NCBI RefSeq assembly: GCF_000330705.1
Contig: NZ_ANAM01000006.1
Span: 248,001 to 312,000, forward strand
Origin: Salinicoccus carnicancri Crm
GTDB lineage: Bacteria > Bacillota > Bacilli > Staphylococcales > Salinicoccaceae
Length of the DNA stretch: 64,000 nt
Direction of reading: 5' to 3'
Made by a program: the position numbers and the translations under genes. The notes under the pieces were generated by a model. That model did not search any database. It had not been told where the DNA came from and saw only the letters and a list, made by a program, of their open reading frames with translations. Below are positions 10,290-18,849 of the stretch, piece by piece. Every line of letters begins with the position of its first letter. Positions within the stretch are counted from its first letter, which is position 1.

Positions 10290-10344
10290 GCTTCACAAAA
10301 TCATTCTTTTATATTATGATGGTATTAATCGAATAGAAGGCATG

Positions 10345-10422
10345 ACCACTAGGGGTGTCCGCAGACGGACTGAGATTTACCCTTACTACCTGATCTAGAT
10401 TATACTAGCGTAGGGAAGTGGC
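10345..10422 (+). promoter_or_regulatory. TPP riboswitch (THI element) controlling ykoEDC
   Basis: The conserved thi-box strings are visible: AGGGGTGTCC, then CTGAGATT, then ACCTGATCTAGAT, then CTAGCGTAGGGAAGTGG. The P1 arms ACCACT/AGTGG enclose the element. The 5' arm of the following terminator repeats ACCACT, which fits ligand-dependent transcription termination: with thiamine diphosphate bound, the downstream transporter genes are shut off. Confidence 0.95.
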
Positions 10423-10436
10423 ATATTTTTTAATAT

Positions 10437-10467
10437 GCACACCACTCCGCTAGTGGTGTGCTTTTTA
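10437..10467 (+). terminator. Riboswitch terminator before ykoE
   Basis: The 10-bp stem GCACACCACT/AGTGGTGTGC with a CCGCT loop is followed by TTTTTATTT, 15 bases after the TPP aptamer. It is the expression platform of that riboswitch. Confidence 0.93.
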
Positions 10468-10496
10468 TTTGAAAAATATCAATGGAGGTTTTTCTT

Positions 10497-11078
10497 TTGG
10501 CTTTACGAAAAGGGTTAACACTTACTGATGTATTGATTACAGTGGTAATCGCATTGGTCTTTGCAGTCATCTATTCGATATGGGGCGGTGTATATACGAT
10601 GCTCCAGCCGCTCGGGCTCCACTTGAATGAGCTGGTCTACGGCATGTGGTTCATCGCTGCCGTAGTGGCCTATCTCATTATCAGGAAGCCCGGTGTGGCA
10701 ATCATTGCGGAATTTGCAGCAGCATCCGGGGAGACCATCTTCATGCTGCAGTTCGATGTGATACTCATGATTTACGGACTGCTTCAGGGACTGGCTTGTG
10801 AAATCGTATTTGCAATTGTGAAGTATAAAAGCACTGCACTGATGGTTGCAGTGACAGCAGGAGTGGCTGCCGCATTGTCCACCCTGCCGCTCGACTGGTA
10901 TTATGGCTATCTCGGACAGCTTGAGACATGGAACCTCATGCTGATGATCGGCTTCAGAGTGTTGAGTGGTGCACTGATTGCCGGCTGGCTGGCACATGCG
11001 CTCTACAGAGGGCTCGGGGAGACCGGGGTGCTCAAACTGGTGGGTGCCCCTGCCCCGGAACGCAGCGAGAGGCTGTAG
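10497..11078 (+). CDS. ykoE: ECF transporter S component YkoE (thiamine or hydroxymethylpyrimidine uptake)
   Basis: This is a 193-residue substrate-binding membrane protein of an ECF-type vitamin transporter, with about six hydrophobic segments and the YkoE-family stretch YSIWGGVYTMLQPLG near the N-terminus. The start is the TTG at 10497, 8 bases after GGAGG at 10484-10488; an upstream ATG at 10482 overlaps that ribosome site and is unlikely. It is the first gene of a riboswitch-controlled operon with its own ATPase and T component. The ligand (thiamine or its pyrimidine precursor) follows from the TPP riboswitch and family, not from residues I can point to. Confidence 0.92.
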   Translation: MALRKGLTLTDVLITVVIALVFAVIYSIWGGVYTMLQPLGLHLNELVYGMWFIAAVVAYLIIRKPGVAIIAEFAAASGETIFMLQFDVILMIYGLLQGLACEIVFAIVKYKSTALMVAVTAGVAAALSTLPLDWYYGYLGQLETWNLMLMIGFRVLSGALIAGWLAHALYRGLGETGVLKLVGAPAPERSERL

Positions 11079-11081
11079 AAG

Positions 11082-12506
11082 ATGGTGATGGACATTGCAA
11101 ATCTCAGGCTCAGGTTTGACGGGGAGGAGGAGAATCTCTTCCACGGTCTTGATATACGGGTGGAGGAAGGGGAGAAAGTACTCCTGCTCGGACCGAGCGG
11201 CTCCGGGAAGAGTACGCTCCTCAATATAATGGGTGGTTTGATCCCCCGTGTGATTGATGTACCGATGAAAGCCGACAGGCTTCATGTTTCGGATGACGGC
11301 GCATATGTATTCCAGGATCCGGATTCACAGTTCACGATGCCGACAGTCGGGGAAGAACTCGGATTTGTACTTGAGAACAAAGGCGTACCGCAATCGGAGA
11401 TGGAGCAGGAGTTCACAACTGTCCTTGAAGCTGTCGGGCTGGATGTTTCTTTCGGAAAGGATATCCAGGAGCTCTCAGGCGGTATGAAGCAGAAACTTGC
11501 GATAGCCTCCGCCCTGCTCCAGGACTCGGATACGCTGTTCCTTGATGAACCGGCGAGTATGCTTGATGAAGGCTCTGCAAGACATGTCTGGGACACGGTT
11601 GAGAGCATATGGGAGAACCGTACTGTGGTAATCATCGAACACAGGGTGGAGTATATATGGGATAGAATGGATCGTGTAATCCTGATGGATGACTCGGGCG
11701 GAATTGTATGTCAGGGTACACCGGGAGATATGCTCACGAACCATGGAGATCTGCTTACAGCATTCGGTGTCTGGCACCCCCGTTCATGGGACGGCGCTCC
11801 GGCATTGCGGCGTGCGGAACCGTCAGAAGAAACGCTGCTCGAGGCAAACAGCCTGGATGTCAGACGGGGGAAGGATACCATCATAAAAGTGGACGGGATG
11901 AAGATCAAGAGAGGTGAATGGGTGACCATCGAGGGTGCGAACGGTACAGGCAAGACAAGCCTGCTGCTTGCATTGATGAAACTCATTCCATCTGCGGGTG
12001 ACCTTCACTACCGGGGGAAGAAGATCAGGAAGACCAGGCATATTGCCGGCGCCGTATATCCGGTTTTCCAGAACCCGGAACTGCAGTTCATCACGAATAA
12101 AGTTTTCGATGAAGTTTTCATCAATCTTGAAATGCACTTCGACAAAACAGAGGCGATTCGGCAGACTGGAAAGTTGCTTGAGAGGTTCGGGCTGTCCGGT
12201 GTTTCGCATCTTCATCCTCTTGAAATATCGACAGGGCAGAAAAGGCGTCTGAGTGTAGCGACCGCTGCAGGAGGCGTGCCGGAGATCATCATGTTTGATG
12301 AGCCGACATTCGGCCTCGATCAGAGACAGACGTTCAGGCTATTGGAACTGTTTTCTGAAATGACCCGGGCGGGCAAGTCAATTGTCATGATCACGCATGA
12401 TGAGGAAATCAAAAGGCGGTATCCATCAAGGCGGCTGCTGATCGAAGATGGAAGGCTCACGGAAAGGACAGGGGTGAATGATGCTGCAGTCAATCAGGAA
12501 ATATGA
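11082..12506 (+). CDS. ykoD: ECF transporter ATPase with two fused nucleotide-binding domains, YkoD
   Basis: The 474-residue cytosolic ATPase holds two complete ABC domains. The first has GPSGSGKST (about 37-45), ELSGGMKQK and TLFLDEPASMLD. The second has GANGTGKTS (about 283-291), EISTGQKRR and IIMFDEPTFGLD. Fusion of the two ATPases in one chain is typical of YkoD, unlike the shared EcfA1/EcfA2 pair. It starts 3 bases after ykoE and its end overlaps ykoC by 29 bases. Confidence 0.95.
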   Translation: MVMDIANLRLRFDGEEENLFHGLDIRVEEGEKVLLLGPSGSGKSTLLNIMGGLIPRVIDVPMKADRLHVSDDGAYVFQDPDSQFTMPTVGEELGFVLENKGVPQSEMEQEFTTVLEAVGLDVSFGKDIQELSGGMKQKLAIASALLQDSDTLFLDEPASMLDEGSARHVWDTVESIWENRTVVIIEHRVEYIWDRMDRVILMDDSGGIVCQGTPGDMLTNHGDLLTAFGVWHPRSWDGAPALRRAEPSEETLLEANSLDVRRGKDTIIKVDGMKIKRGEWVTIEGANGTGKTSLLLALMKLIPSAGDLHYRGKKIRKTRHIAGAVYPVFQNPELQFITNKVFDEVFINLEMHFDKTEAIRQTGKLLERFGLSGVSHLHPLEISTGQKRRLSVATAAGGVPEIIMFDEPTFGLDQRQTFRLLELFSEMTRAGKSIVMITHDEEIKRRYPSRRLLIEDGRLTERTGVNDAAVNQEI

Positions 12507-13272
12507 AACATTTGTCAACCGCTGCAATCCCATCACTAAAGTCGGACTTGCAGCGGCACTTTTCCTAACAGTCGTTTTCATCCACAACCCGAACTACCTA
12601 TTCCATCTTTCCCTGCTCCTGCTGCTTGCAATGATAATACTGTCCGGTGTGAAACTCCGGTATCTTGCAGCTCTGCTTGCGGTCATGCTTCTACTCGGCT
12701 TCATATCGAGCCTCTACATGATATTCTACGGCGAAGGCACGACCACACTGTACAGTTTCGGAATCATCCGCATTACCGAGGAGAGTTTCATCCGTGGCAT
12801 CCATGTGATGATGCGTGGGCTTACAGTATCATTCTTCGGCGCACTCATCATTTTCACGACCCGCATCACGGATGTATTCTACAGCCTGATGCAGCAGCTG
12901 ATGCTCAAGCCGAAATATGCCTATTCGTTCATGGCCGCGGTGCGCATGGTGCCAATCATCCTTTCGGAGTATGTGGCACTCAGACAGGCGAGGAAGGTGA
13001 GAAGGGCACTCATCCACAAAAAATATGTGACCGGGATGAAAGGGTTCAAAACGACGATCATCACACTGCTGAGCCAGAGCATAAGGCGTGCGTACCGCCT
13101 TGGAATTGCGATGGAATCGAAAGGCTTTGATGACGGACCGAGAACCTACTACCATCGGACGTCGTTTTCGATATCAGATATCTATCTCATTCTGTTCATT
13201 GGCGCATGCATCTTTGTGTCATTCCAGTTGGGCCAGATTATCACTCCGTTTGAGAGCACCGATGCAAGATAG
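12478..13272 (+). CDS. ykoC: ECF transporter T component YkoC
   Basis: This is the energy-coupling transmembrane subunit, 264 residues, with about five hydrophobic segments and the cytosolic coupling-helix region (LRQARKVRRA; AMESKGFDDG) characteristic of EcfT proteins. It starts inside ykoD (29-base overlap), so the two are translationally coupled. With YkoE and YkoD it makes a self-contained ECF transporter. No clear hairpin follows the gene. Confidence 0.93.
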   Translation: MMLQSIRKYETFVNRCNPITKVGLAAALFLTVVFIHNPNYLFHLSLLLLLAMIILSGVKLRYLAALLAVMLLLGFISSLYMIFYGEGTTTLYSFGIIRITEESFIRGIHVMMRGLTVSFFGALIIFTTRITDVFYSLMQQLMLKPKYAYSFMAAVRMVPIILSEYVALRQARKVRRALIHKKYVTGMKGFKTTIITLLSQSIRRAYRLGIAMESKGFDDGPRTYYHRTSFSISDIYLILFIGACIFVSFQLGQIITPFESTDAR

Positions 13273-13339
13273 GGATTTCTGGTCAAATAGCTTTGAAATA
13301 TGGGCTGAAAACAGATATACTGTATAGGAGAATTTATTA

Positions 13340-13396
13340 ATGGAAATGCACGTGCCGGTGTTTCAGAGTATGGGAACACTGATCGTTGCAATTTGA
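13340..13396 (+). CDS. Possible 18-codon peptide ORF
   Basis: An ATG, TAGGAG 8-9 bases upstream of it, and 18 sense codons (beginning MEMHVPVF) lie in the gap between ykoC and ricA. There is no recognised family. It may be chance, a leader peptide, or debris. The remaining gap (13273-13414) shows nothing else clear. Confidence 0.2.
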   Translation: MEMHVPVFQSMGTLIVAI

Positions 13397-13414
13397 TATA
13401 AAGGTGGAAGCAGG

Positions 13415-13837
13415 ATGTATAGCAAAGATGAAATCGTAAATGAGGCAAAGCAGCTGGGCAAGATGATGTCAGAGACCGAGCAGGTTGAGTTCTTCAAGAA
13501 AGCGGAAGCGAAAATCCATGAGAACAAGGATGTCCGCGAGAAGATGGCGAGTCTGAAGAGTCTGCAGAAACAGGCCGTCAACTTCCAGAACTACGGCAAG
13601 GAACGGGCCTACAACCTCACAGAGGAGAAGATCAAAAAGATCGAAACAGAACTGGACGAGATGCCTATCGTCACACAGTTCAAGGAATCACAGGGGCAGG
13701 TCAACGAACTGCTCCAGATGGTGTCACACGCCATAAGCCAGACCGTGACGGATGAAATCATCACCACAACAGGCGGCGACCTGCTCCAAGGCGAAACAGG
13801 GGCGGCGATGAAAAACAAACCCAATCAGGGCAATTAA
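13415..13837 (+). CDS. ricA: RicA/YmcA family regulator
   Basis: This is a 140-residue all-helical protein of the YlbF/YmcA family. In Bacillus the RicA-RicF-RicT (Y) complex modulates RNase Y processing and cell-fate decisions and carries Fe-S clusters. The N-terminus SKDEIVNEAKQLGKMM and the helix VREKMASLKSLQKQAVN fit the family. No cysteine is present, so this subunit cannot supply Fe-S ligands. AAGGTGGAAG precedes the ATG. Location shortly upstream of mutS matches Bacillus ymcA; rny lies 11 kb away in this window. Confidence 0.88.
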   Translation: MYSKDEIVNEAKQLGKMMSETEQVEFFKKAEAKIHENKDVREKMASLKSLQKQAVNFQNYGKERAYNLTEEKIKKIETELDEMPIVTQFKESQGQVNELLQMVSHAISQTVTDEIITTTGGDLLQGETGAAMKNKPNQGN

Positions 13838-13860
13838 AAGCAGAATGAACGAGAGGTGAG

Positions 13861-13894
13861 GGACTGTACATCCGATTGGTGTACAGTCCTTTTA
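13861..13894 (+). terminator. Rho-independent terminator after ricA
   Basis: The 9-bp stem GGACTGTAC/GTACAGTCC with an 11-base loop is followed by TTTTATAAAA. It lies 18 bases before thiW, so thiW may be partly read through or have its own promoter. No thi-box is visible here. Confidence 0.75.
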
Positions 13895-13911
13895 TAAAAT
13901 GGAGGCATCAT

Positions 13912-14409
13912 ATGACAAGGAAATTGACTTTAACTGGCGTATTCACAGCTTTGAACGTCGTGCTCAGCATGTTCATCATCATCCCCCTGGGACCGATAAG
14001 GGCTGCGCCCATCCAGCACCTGATCAATGTCATAAGCGTCGTATTCACAGGTCCCTGGGGAATCGTGCAGGCATTCCTGTCCTCGACGATACGCATTCTG
14101 ATGGGCACGGGATCGCCGTTTGCATACCCCGGAAGCATGGTCGGCGCACTCCTTGGTTGGCTGCTCTACAGACGTTTTGGAAAACTTACGGCTGCAGCAG
14201 CCGGCGAGGTTGCAGGCACCGGGATTTTCGGTTCCATTGCCACCCTGCCGCTTATCATGGTGCTCGGACTTGAACTTGAATTCTTCTATGTCCTCGCACC
14301 GGCCTTCATGGTGAGTTCGCTGATAGGCGCTCTCATTTCATGGGCCCTGCTTGGGCAGCTTGAGAAAAAAGGTGTAATCGACCGCTTCAACAATGAAAGA
14401 CGGACATGA
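13912..14409 (+). CDS. thiW: ECF transporter S component ThiW (thiazole precursor uptake)
   Basis: This 165-residue integral membrane protein has the ThiW pattern: APIQHLINVISVVFTGPWG, LSSTIRILMGTGSPFAYPGS, then AAGEVAGTGIFGS. ThiW is thought to bind hydroxyethylthiazole or a related thiamine precursor and to use the shared ECF ATPase/T module, since no ATPase gene is adjacent. The ATG at 13912 follows GGAGG with 6-base spacing; an upstream ATG at 13876 lies inside the ricA terminator. Unlike most thiW genes it lacks an adjacent TPP riboswitch. Confidence 0.88.
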   Translation: MTRKLTLTGVFTALNVVLSMFIIIPLGPIRAAPIQHLINVISVVFTGPWGIVQAFLSSTIRILMGTGSPFAYPGSMVGALLGWLLYRRFGKLTAAAAGEVAGTGIFGSIATLPLIMVLGLELEFFYVLAPAFMVSSLIGALISWALLGQLEKKGVIDRFNNERRT

Positions 14410-14450
14410 TATAATTCTAGGTATACAATCAGAACAATGGAAGTGTTGAT

Positions 14451-16967
14451 ATGCAGAAAGTAACACCGATGATGCAGCAGTATCTGAAGATAAAAGATGA
14501 GCATCCAGATGCTTTGCTACTATACCGGCTCGGGGACTTCTACGAACTTTTCTACGATGATGCAATCACCGCAAGCAAAGTGCTCGAAATCACCCTGACT
14601 TCACGTGACAAGAAGAAAGATCCCATACCGATGTGCGGTGTGCCCTACCACTCGGCGAAAGGGTATATAGAAAGGCTGATCGACCACGGATATAAAGTGG
14701 CAATCTGTGAGCAGATGGAAGACCCGAAGCAGGTAAAAGGCATGGTGAAACGGGAAGTGGTCCGCATCATCACCCCGGGAACGCTGATCGATGATTTCGG
14801 AATGGAGGATGGCCAAAGCAACTATATCCTCGCGCTAAGCGAAAATAGAGGCAGCTACATCACGGCCTATTCCGATATTTCCACCGGTGAGATAAATGCC
14901 TTTACAACAGATGACCCGGTCATACTCAAAAGTGAAATCGACCGAATCCGCCCGAGTGAGATTGTGTTGGAGGAGGGCATCACGGGCATACTTGCCGAAC
15001 TGTATCAGGACCCGCCGTCCAATACACTGTACAGCAGCGATGAATTCCATGCGCTTGAATGCAGTGTGGAGATTACAGACGAGGAAAAAGAGACGCTGAG
15101 CCTCCTCATATCCTATATCCGTTCTGTAAATATGCGCGAATTGAAGCATTTCAGGACAGTGGAAAAGCATAAGATCAAAGAGACCATGCAGCTGAATTAT
15201 GCTGCAATCTCCAACTTGGAACTATTGGAAAGCCTTCAGACGAAAAAGACGAAAGGGTCACTGTTCTGGTATCTGAATGAGACGGGTACACCGATGGGCA
15301 AGCGCAAGCTCAGAAAATGGGTGGAGCGCCCTCTGCTGAACGAAAGCATGATCATGCTGCGTCAGGACGCAGTCGAAGCACTGCTCGGCCATTTCCTCGA
15401 ACGGGAGGACATGCGCGGCCTGCTTGAGGACGTCTATGACATCGAACGGCTGGTCGGCAGGCTGAGCTTCGGAAACATCGACGCAAAGGACCTGGTGCAG
15501 CTGAGGGACTCCCTCGGTGTCCTGCCGGATCTCCAATCCCTGCTTGCTGATACCGGCCTGCTCGAATCAGAACTCTTCACAGCGTTCGATCCGCTTCAGG
15601 ATGTCCACGCCATCCTGAAGGAGAGCCTGAACGACTCACCGCCGAAAACCATAAGGGAAGGTGGCATCTTCAAGGATGGCTACAGTGAAAAGCTCGATGA
15701 ATTGCGCTATATTTCGAATAACGGCCGTACATGGCTGAACGGCTATATTGAGGATGAGCGCGAGCGCACAGGGATAAAAAATCTAAAAGTCGGTTTCAAC
15801 AAAGTGTTCGGGTATTACATCGAGATCTCCAAGGCCAATGCGGTGGGCTTTGATGCAGACGCGTTCGAATACAATAGAAAACAGACGTTGACCAATGCTG
15901 AACGCTTCATCACGCCGGAACTGAAAGAGATGGAATCCAAAATATTGAGCGCCCAGGATGAGGGCATCATACTCGAGCATAATCTGTTCAATGAGCTGAG
16001 GCTCGCGATGGAATCCTACATCGACAGGCTCCAGACGACAGCGGACCTGATCAGTACACTGGACTGTGTGTTATCATTCGCCACCGTTGCGAATGAATAC
16101 CGACTTGTAAGACCGGAGTTCACGGAGGCTGAACTGGATATTGAAGAAGGGCGGCATCCTGTCGTGGAGAAGGTCATCGGTGAAAATACGTATGTACCGA
16201 ATTCGCTCACGATGGATGATTCCACATTCGTCTATCTGATCACCGGACCGAACATGTCTGGTAAAAGCACATACATGCGCCAGACGGCGATCATCAGCAT
16301 ACTTGCCCAGATGGGTATGTATGTTCCTGCAAAATCCGCCAGGCTCCCGATCTTCGATCAGATTTTCACCCGTATCGGGGCAAGCGATGATCTTGCGAGC
16401 GGTAAGTCCACATTCATGATTGAGATGATGGAAGCGAATGATGCACTTAAAAACGCCACTCGGGACAGCCTGCTCATCTTCGATGAGATTGGCCGGGGCA
16501 CATCCACATACGACGGCATGGCCCTGGCACAGTCGATGCTCGAATTCATCCATGATGAAATCGGGGCGAAGACTTTATTCTCCACGCATTATCATGAAAT
16601 TACGAGACTCGGCCAGTCGCTGTCCGGCCTGAAGAACGTCCATGTCAAGGCGACGGAATACGACGGCAGACTGGTATTTCTCCACAAGGTGAAGCCGGGG
16701 GCGGTGGAGCGGAGCTACGGCATCCATGTGGCGCGGCTTGCAGAACTTCCTGGAAATGTGACGGACAGGGCAGACGAGCTGCTCCACATGTTTGAAAGCG
16801 GCACAGAAGCGCCTGCCCAACAGCTGGAACTGGCGCTTGATGATAACGAAGCATATGATGACCATCCGGTTGTCGATATGCTGAAGCAGACGGATATAAA
16901 CAATCTGACGCCGATGGATGCACTGATGAAACTGAACGAGATGAAAAACAGGTTGAAAGGCGAGTGA
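14451..16967 (+). CDS. mutS: DNA mismatch repair protein MutS
   Basis: MutS recognises base mismatches and small loops, then recruits MutL in an ATP-dependent way. The 838-residue protein has the mismatch-wedge motif F-Y-E at residues 30-32, clamp and lever domains, Walker A GPNMSGKST (near 600), Walker B LLIFDEIGRGTS and the ABC-type STHYHE. The C-terminus has the short dimerisation/clamp-interaction tail. mutL starts 4 bases after the stop. Confidence 0.98.
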   Translation: MQKVTPMMQQYLKIKDEHPDALLLYRLGDFYELFYDDAITASKVLEITLTSRDKKKDPIPMCGVPYHSAKGYIERLIDHGYKVAICEQMEDPKQVKGMVKREVVRIITPGTLIDDFGMEDGQSNYILALSENRGSYITAYSDISTGEINAFTTDDPVILKSEIDRIRPSEIVLEEGITGILAELYQDPPSNTLYSSDEFHALECSVEITDEEKETLSLLISYIRSVNMRELKHFRTVEKHKIKETMQLNYAAISNLELLESLQTKKTKGSLFWYLNETGTPMGKRKLRKWVERPLLNESMIMLRQDAVEALLGHFLEREDMRGLLEDVYDIERLVGRLSFGNIDAKDLVQLRDSLGVLPDLQSLLADTGLLESELFTAFDPLQDVHAILKESLNDSPPKTIREGGIFKDGYSEKLDELRYISNNGRTWLNGYIEDERERTGIKNLKVGFNKVFGYYIEISKANAVGFDADAFEYNRKQTLTNAERFITPELKEMESKILSAQDEGIILEHNLFNELRLAMESYIDRLQTTADLISTLDCVLSFATVANEYRLVRPEFTEAELDIEEGRHPVVEKVIGENTYVPNSLTMDDSTFVYLITGPNMSGKSTYMRQTAIISILAQMGMYVPAKSARLPIFDQIFTRIGASDDLASGKSTFMIEMMEANDALKNATRDSLLIFDEIGRGTSTYDGMALAQSMLEFIHDEIGAKTLFSTHYHEITRLGQSLSGLKNVHVKATEYDGRLVFLHKVKPGAVERSYGIHVARLAELPGNVTDRADELLHMFESGTEAPAQQLELALDDNEAYDDHPVVDMLKQTDINNLTPMDALMKLNEMKNRLKGE

Positions 16968-16971
16968 TGAG

Positions 16972-18837
16972 ATGTCTTCAATCAGAGTGCTTGATCCAAA
17001 AATACAGAACAAAATAGCCGCAGGTGAAGTGGTGGAGCGTCCGAGTTCCGTCGTCAAGGAGCTGATTGAGAACGCCCTTGACGCAAATGCGGATGAAATC
17101 GAAGTGTTCATAGAGGAATCCGGGATGAAGCTGATCCGCATCGTCGATAATGGTGAGGGCATCCATCAGACGGATGCGCCCCTTTTGTTCCAGAGGCACG
17201 CCACGAGCAAGATAGATGATGATTACGACCTTTTCCAGATCAGGTCGCTTGGATTTCGAGGCGAGGCGCTGGCGAGTATCGGCGCTGTAGCCAAAGTGAT
17301 GGTGGAGACAAAGCACCTGGAAGGAGAGCCGGTCACCATCCGGTTTGAAGGTGGGGAGCTGAAGGAACAGGGGCCGGGCAAAGAACGCCAGGGGACGGAT
17401 ATATCCATCAGTGAACTGTTCTTCAACACACCGGCCCGTCTTAAGTATGTCAGATCCATGCGGACCGAGAGCGGCAAAATTATTGATATCATCCAGAGGA
17501 TGGCACTTGCCTACCCGGGTGTCAGCTTCAGACTGACACTCGATCACAATGAGAAGCTCTTCACGAAGGGCAACGGCAATTTAAAGGAGGTTATCAGTGA
17601 CATATACGGCCTCAATATTGCCCGCCATGCTGTAAGAATCGAGGCTCAGGATGCTGATTTCAGAATAACGGGATATGCGATACGGCCGGAAGTGAACCGG
17701 AGCAACAGGAACTACATCAATCTTTCAGTGAACCAGCGGCATATAAGGAATTTCAGGCTGTCGCAGTCCATCATCAATGCCTACCATACTCTGCTTGCCA
17801 AGGAGAAGTACCCGATTGTCGTCATTGACCTGGAGATGGATCCGAAGATTGTGGATGTCAACGTCCACCCGGCCAAAATAGAAGTCCGATTCTCCAAAGA
17901 GAAGGAGCTGAATGACCTGCTTGAATCGGCCGTGCGTACATCACTCAAGGATGAAATGCTGATTCCGGATGTTTCAAAACAGGTTAAAGGGCCAAAGCCC
18001 AGAGCAGAGCAGTCTGCCATTGATTTCACTGTACGGGAAGCACCGGACCCTGCGGAACGCACACGCCATGATGAAGACAGGACGGCACCGGAGCCCGGGG
18101 CCTACAGGAGCGAACAGAGCGCGACATACAGGACATCGAACAGGCAGTCGGACGTTCCGCCCGCAAAAAAACCTGTGCCGGAACCTGCGGAAGAACCGCT
18201 CCCACAGGAAGAACCGGTGGATGAGCCACCGGGGGAAAAAAGGGTAAAGGAGAAGCTCCCATACCTTGAAATCGTGGGCCAGCTTCACGGCACATACATC
18301 ATCCTGCAGAATGAGTCCGGGATGTATATGATGGACCAGCATGCTGCACAGGAACGTATAAAATATGAATTCTACTATGATCGTATCAATGCGGATGCAG
18401 ATCCCGGCGTGCCGCTCCTCATCCCATATACCTTTGAGTTCCCGCTGGATGATATAATAACCATAGACGAAAAACTGAAAGATCTGAGTCGCCTGGGTTT
18501 TGAAATTGAAAAGAGCGGCGTGAAGCAGTATTCGGTGACCCGGCATCCTTCCTGGGTGGATGAAAGGAATCCGGAAGCCGACATTGAACAGCTGATCCAT
18601 TTCGTGGCGGAGAAAGACCACTTCAGTGTGAGTGAATACCGCGAGGAGATGTCGATCATGATGAGCTGTAAACAATCCATAAAAGCGAACCACTATCTGG
18701 ATAAAAGGCACATGGCAGCACTGCTTGAAGAACTCGGCAGGTGCGATTCACCGTATACCTGTCCGCACGGCAGACCGGTCATCATCCACATGACCACCTA
18801 TGAAATAGAGCGGATGTTCAACCGAATAATGAAATAG
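16972..18837 (+). CDS. mutL: DNA mismatch repair protein MutL
   Basis: This 621-residue GHKL ATPase acts with MutS. The N-terminus has GEVVERPSSVVKELIENALDA, DNGEGI and GFRGEALASI; a Pro/Glu/Arg-rich linker spans about residues 340-425. The C-terminal domain keeps the nicking-endonuclease motif DQHAAQERIKYE (near 455), SCKQSIKA and the zinc motif CPHGRP, so it is an endonuclease-type MutL, as expected where MutH is absent. In S. aureus glycerol genes separate mutL from the next hydrolase; here they are absent. Confidence 0.97.
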   Translation: MSSIRVLDPKIQNKIAAGEVVERPSSVVKELIENALDANADEIEVFIEESGMKLIRIVDNGEGIHQTDAPLLFQRHATSKIDDDYDLFQIRSLGFRGEALASIGAVAKVMVETKHLEGEPVTIRFEGGELKEQGPGKERQGTDISISELFFNTPARLKYVRSMRTESGKIIDIIQRMALAYPGVSFRLTLDHNEKLFTKGNGNLKEVISDIYGLNIARHAVRIEAQDADFRITGYAIRPEVNRSNRNYINLSVNQRHIRNFRLSQSIINAYHTLLAKEKYPIVVIDLEMDPKIVDVNVHPAKIEVRFSKEKELNDLLESAVRTSLKDEMLIPDVSKQVKGPKPRAEQSAIDFTVREAPDPAERTRHDEDRTAPEPGAYRSEQSATYRTSNRQSDVPPAKKPVPEPAEEPLPQEEPVDEPPGEKRVKEKLPYLEIVGQLHGTYIILQNESGMYMMDQHAAQERIKYEFYYDRINADADPGVPLLIPYTFEFPLDDIITIDEKLKDLSRLGFEIEKSGVKQYSVTRHPSWVDERNPEADIEQLIHFVAEKDHFSVSEYREEMSIMMSCKQSIKANHYLDKRHMAALLEELGRCDSPYTCPHGRPVIIHMTTYEIERMFNRIMK

Positions 18838-18849
18838 GGGGAAGCAGGC

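Noticed and set aside
10515-11285. 256-codon minus-strand frame over ykoE
   Set aside because: His/Gln/Cys-rich nonsense composition opposite a clear membrane protein gene.
17974-18711. 245-codon minus-strand frame over mutL
   Set aside because: It covers the MutL linker and endonuclease domain on the other strand and has no start signals or family match.
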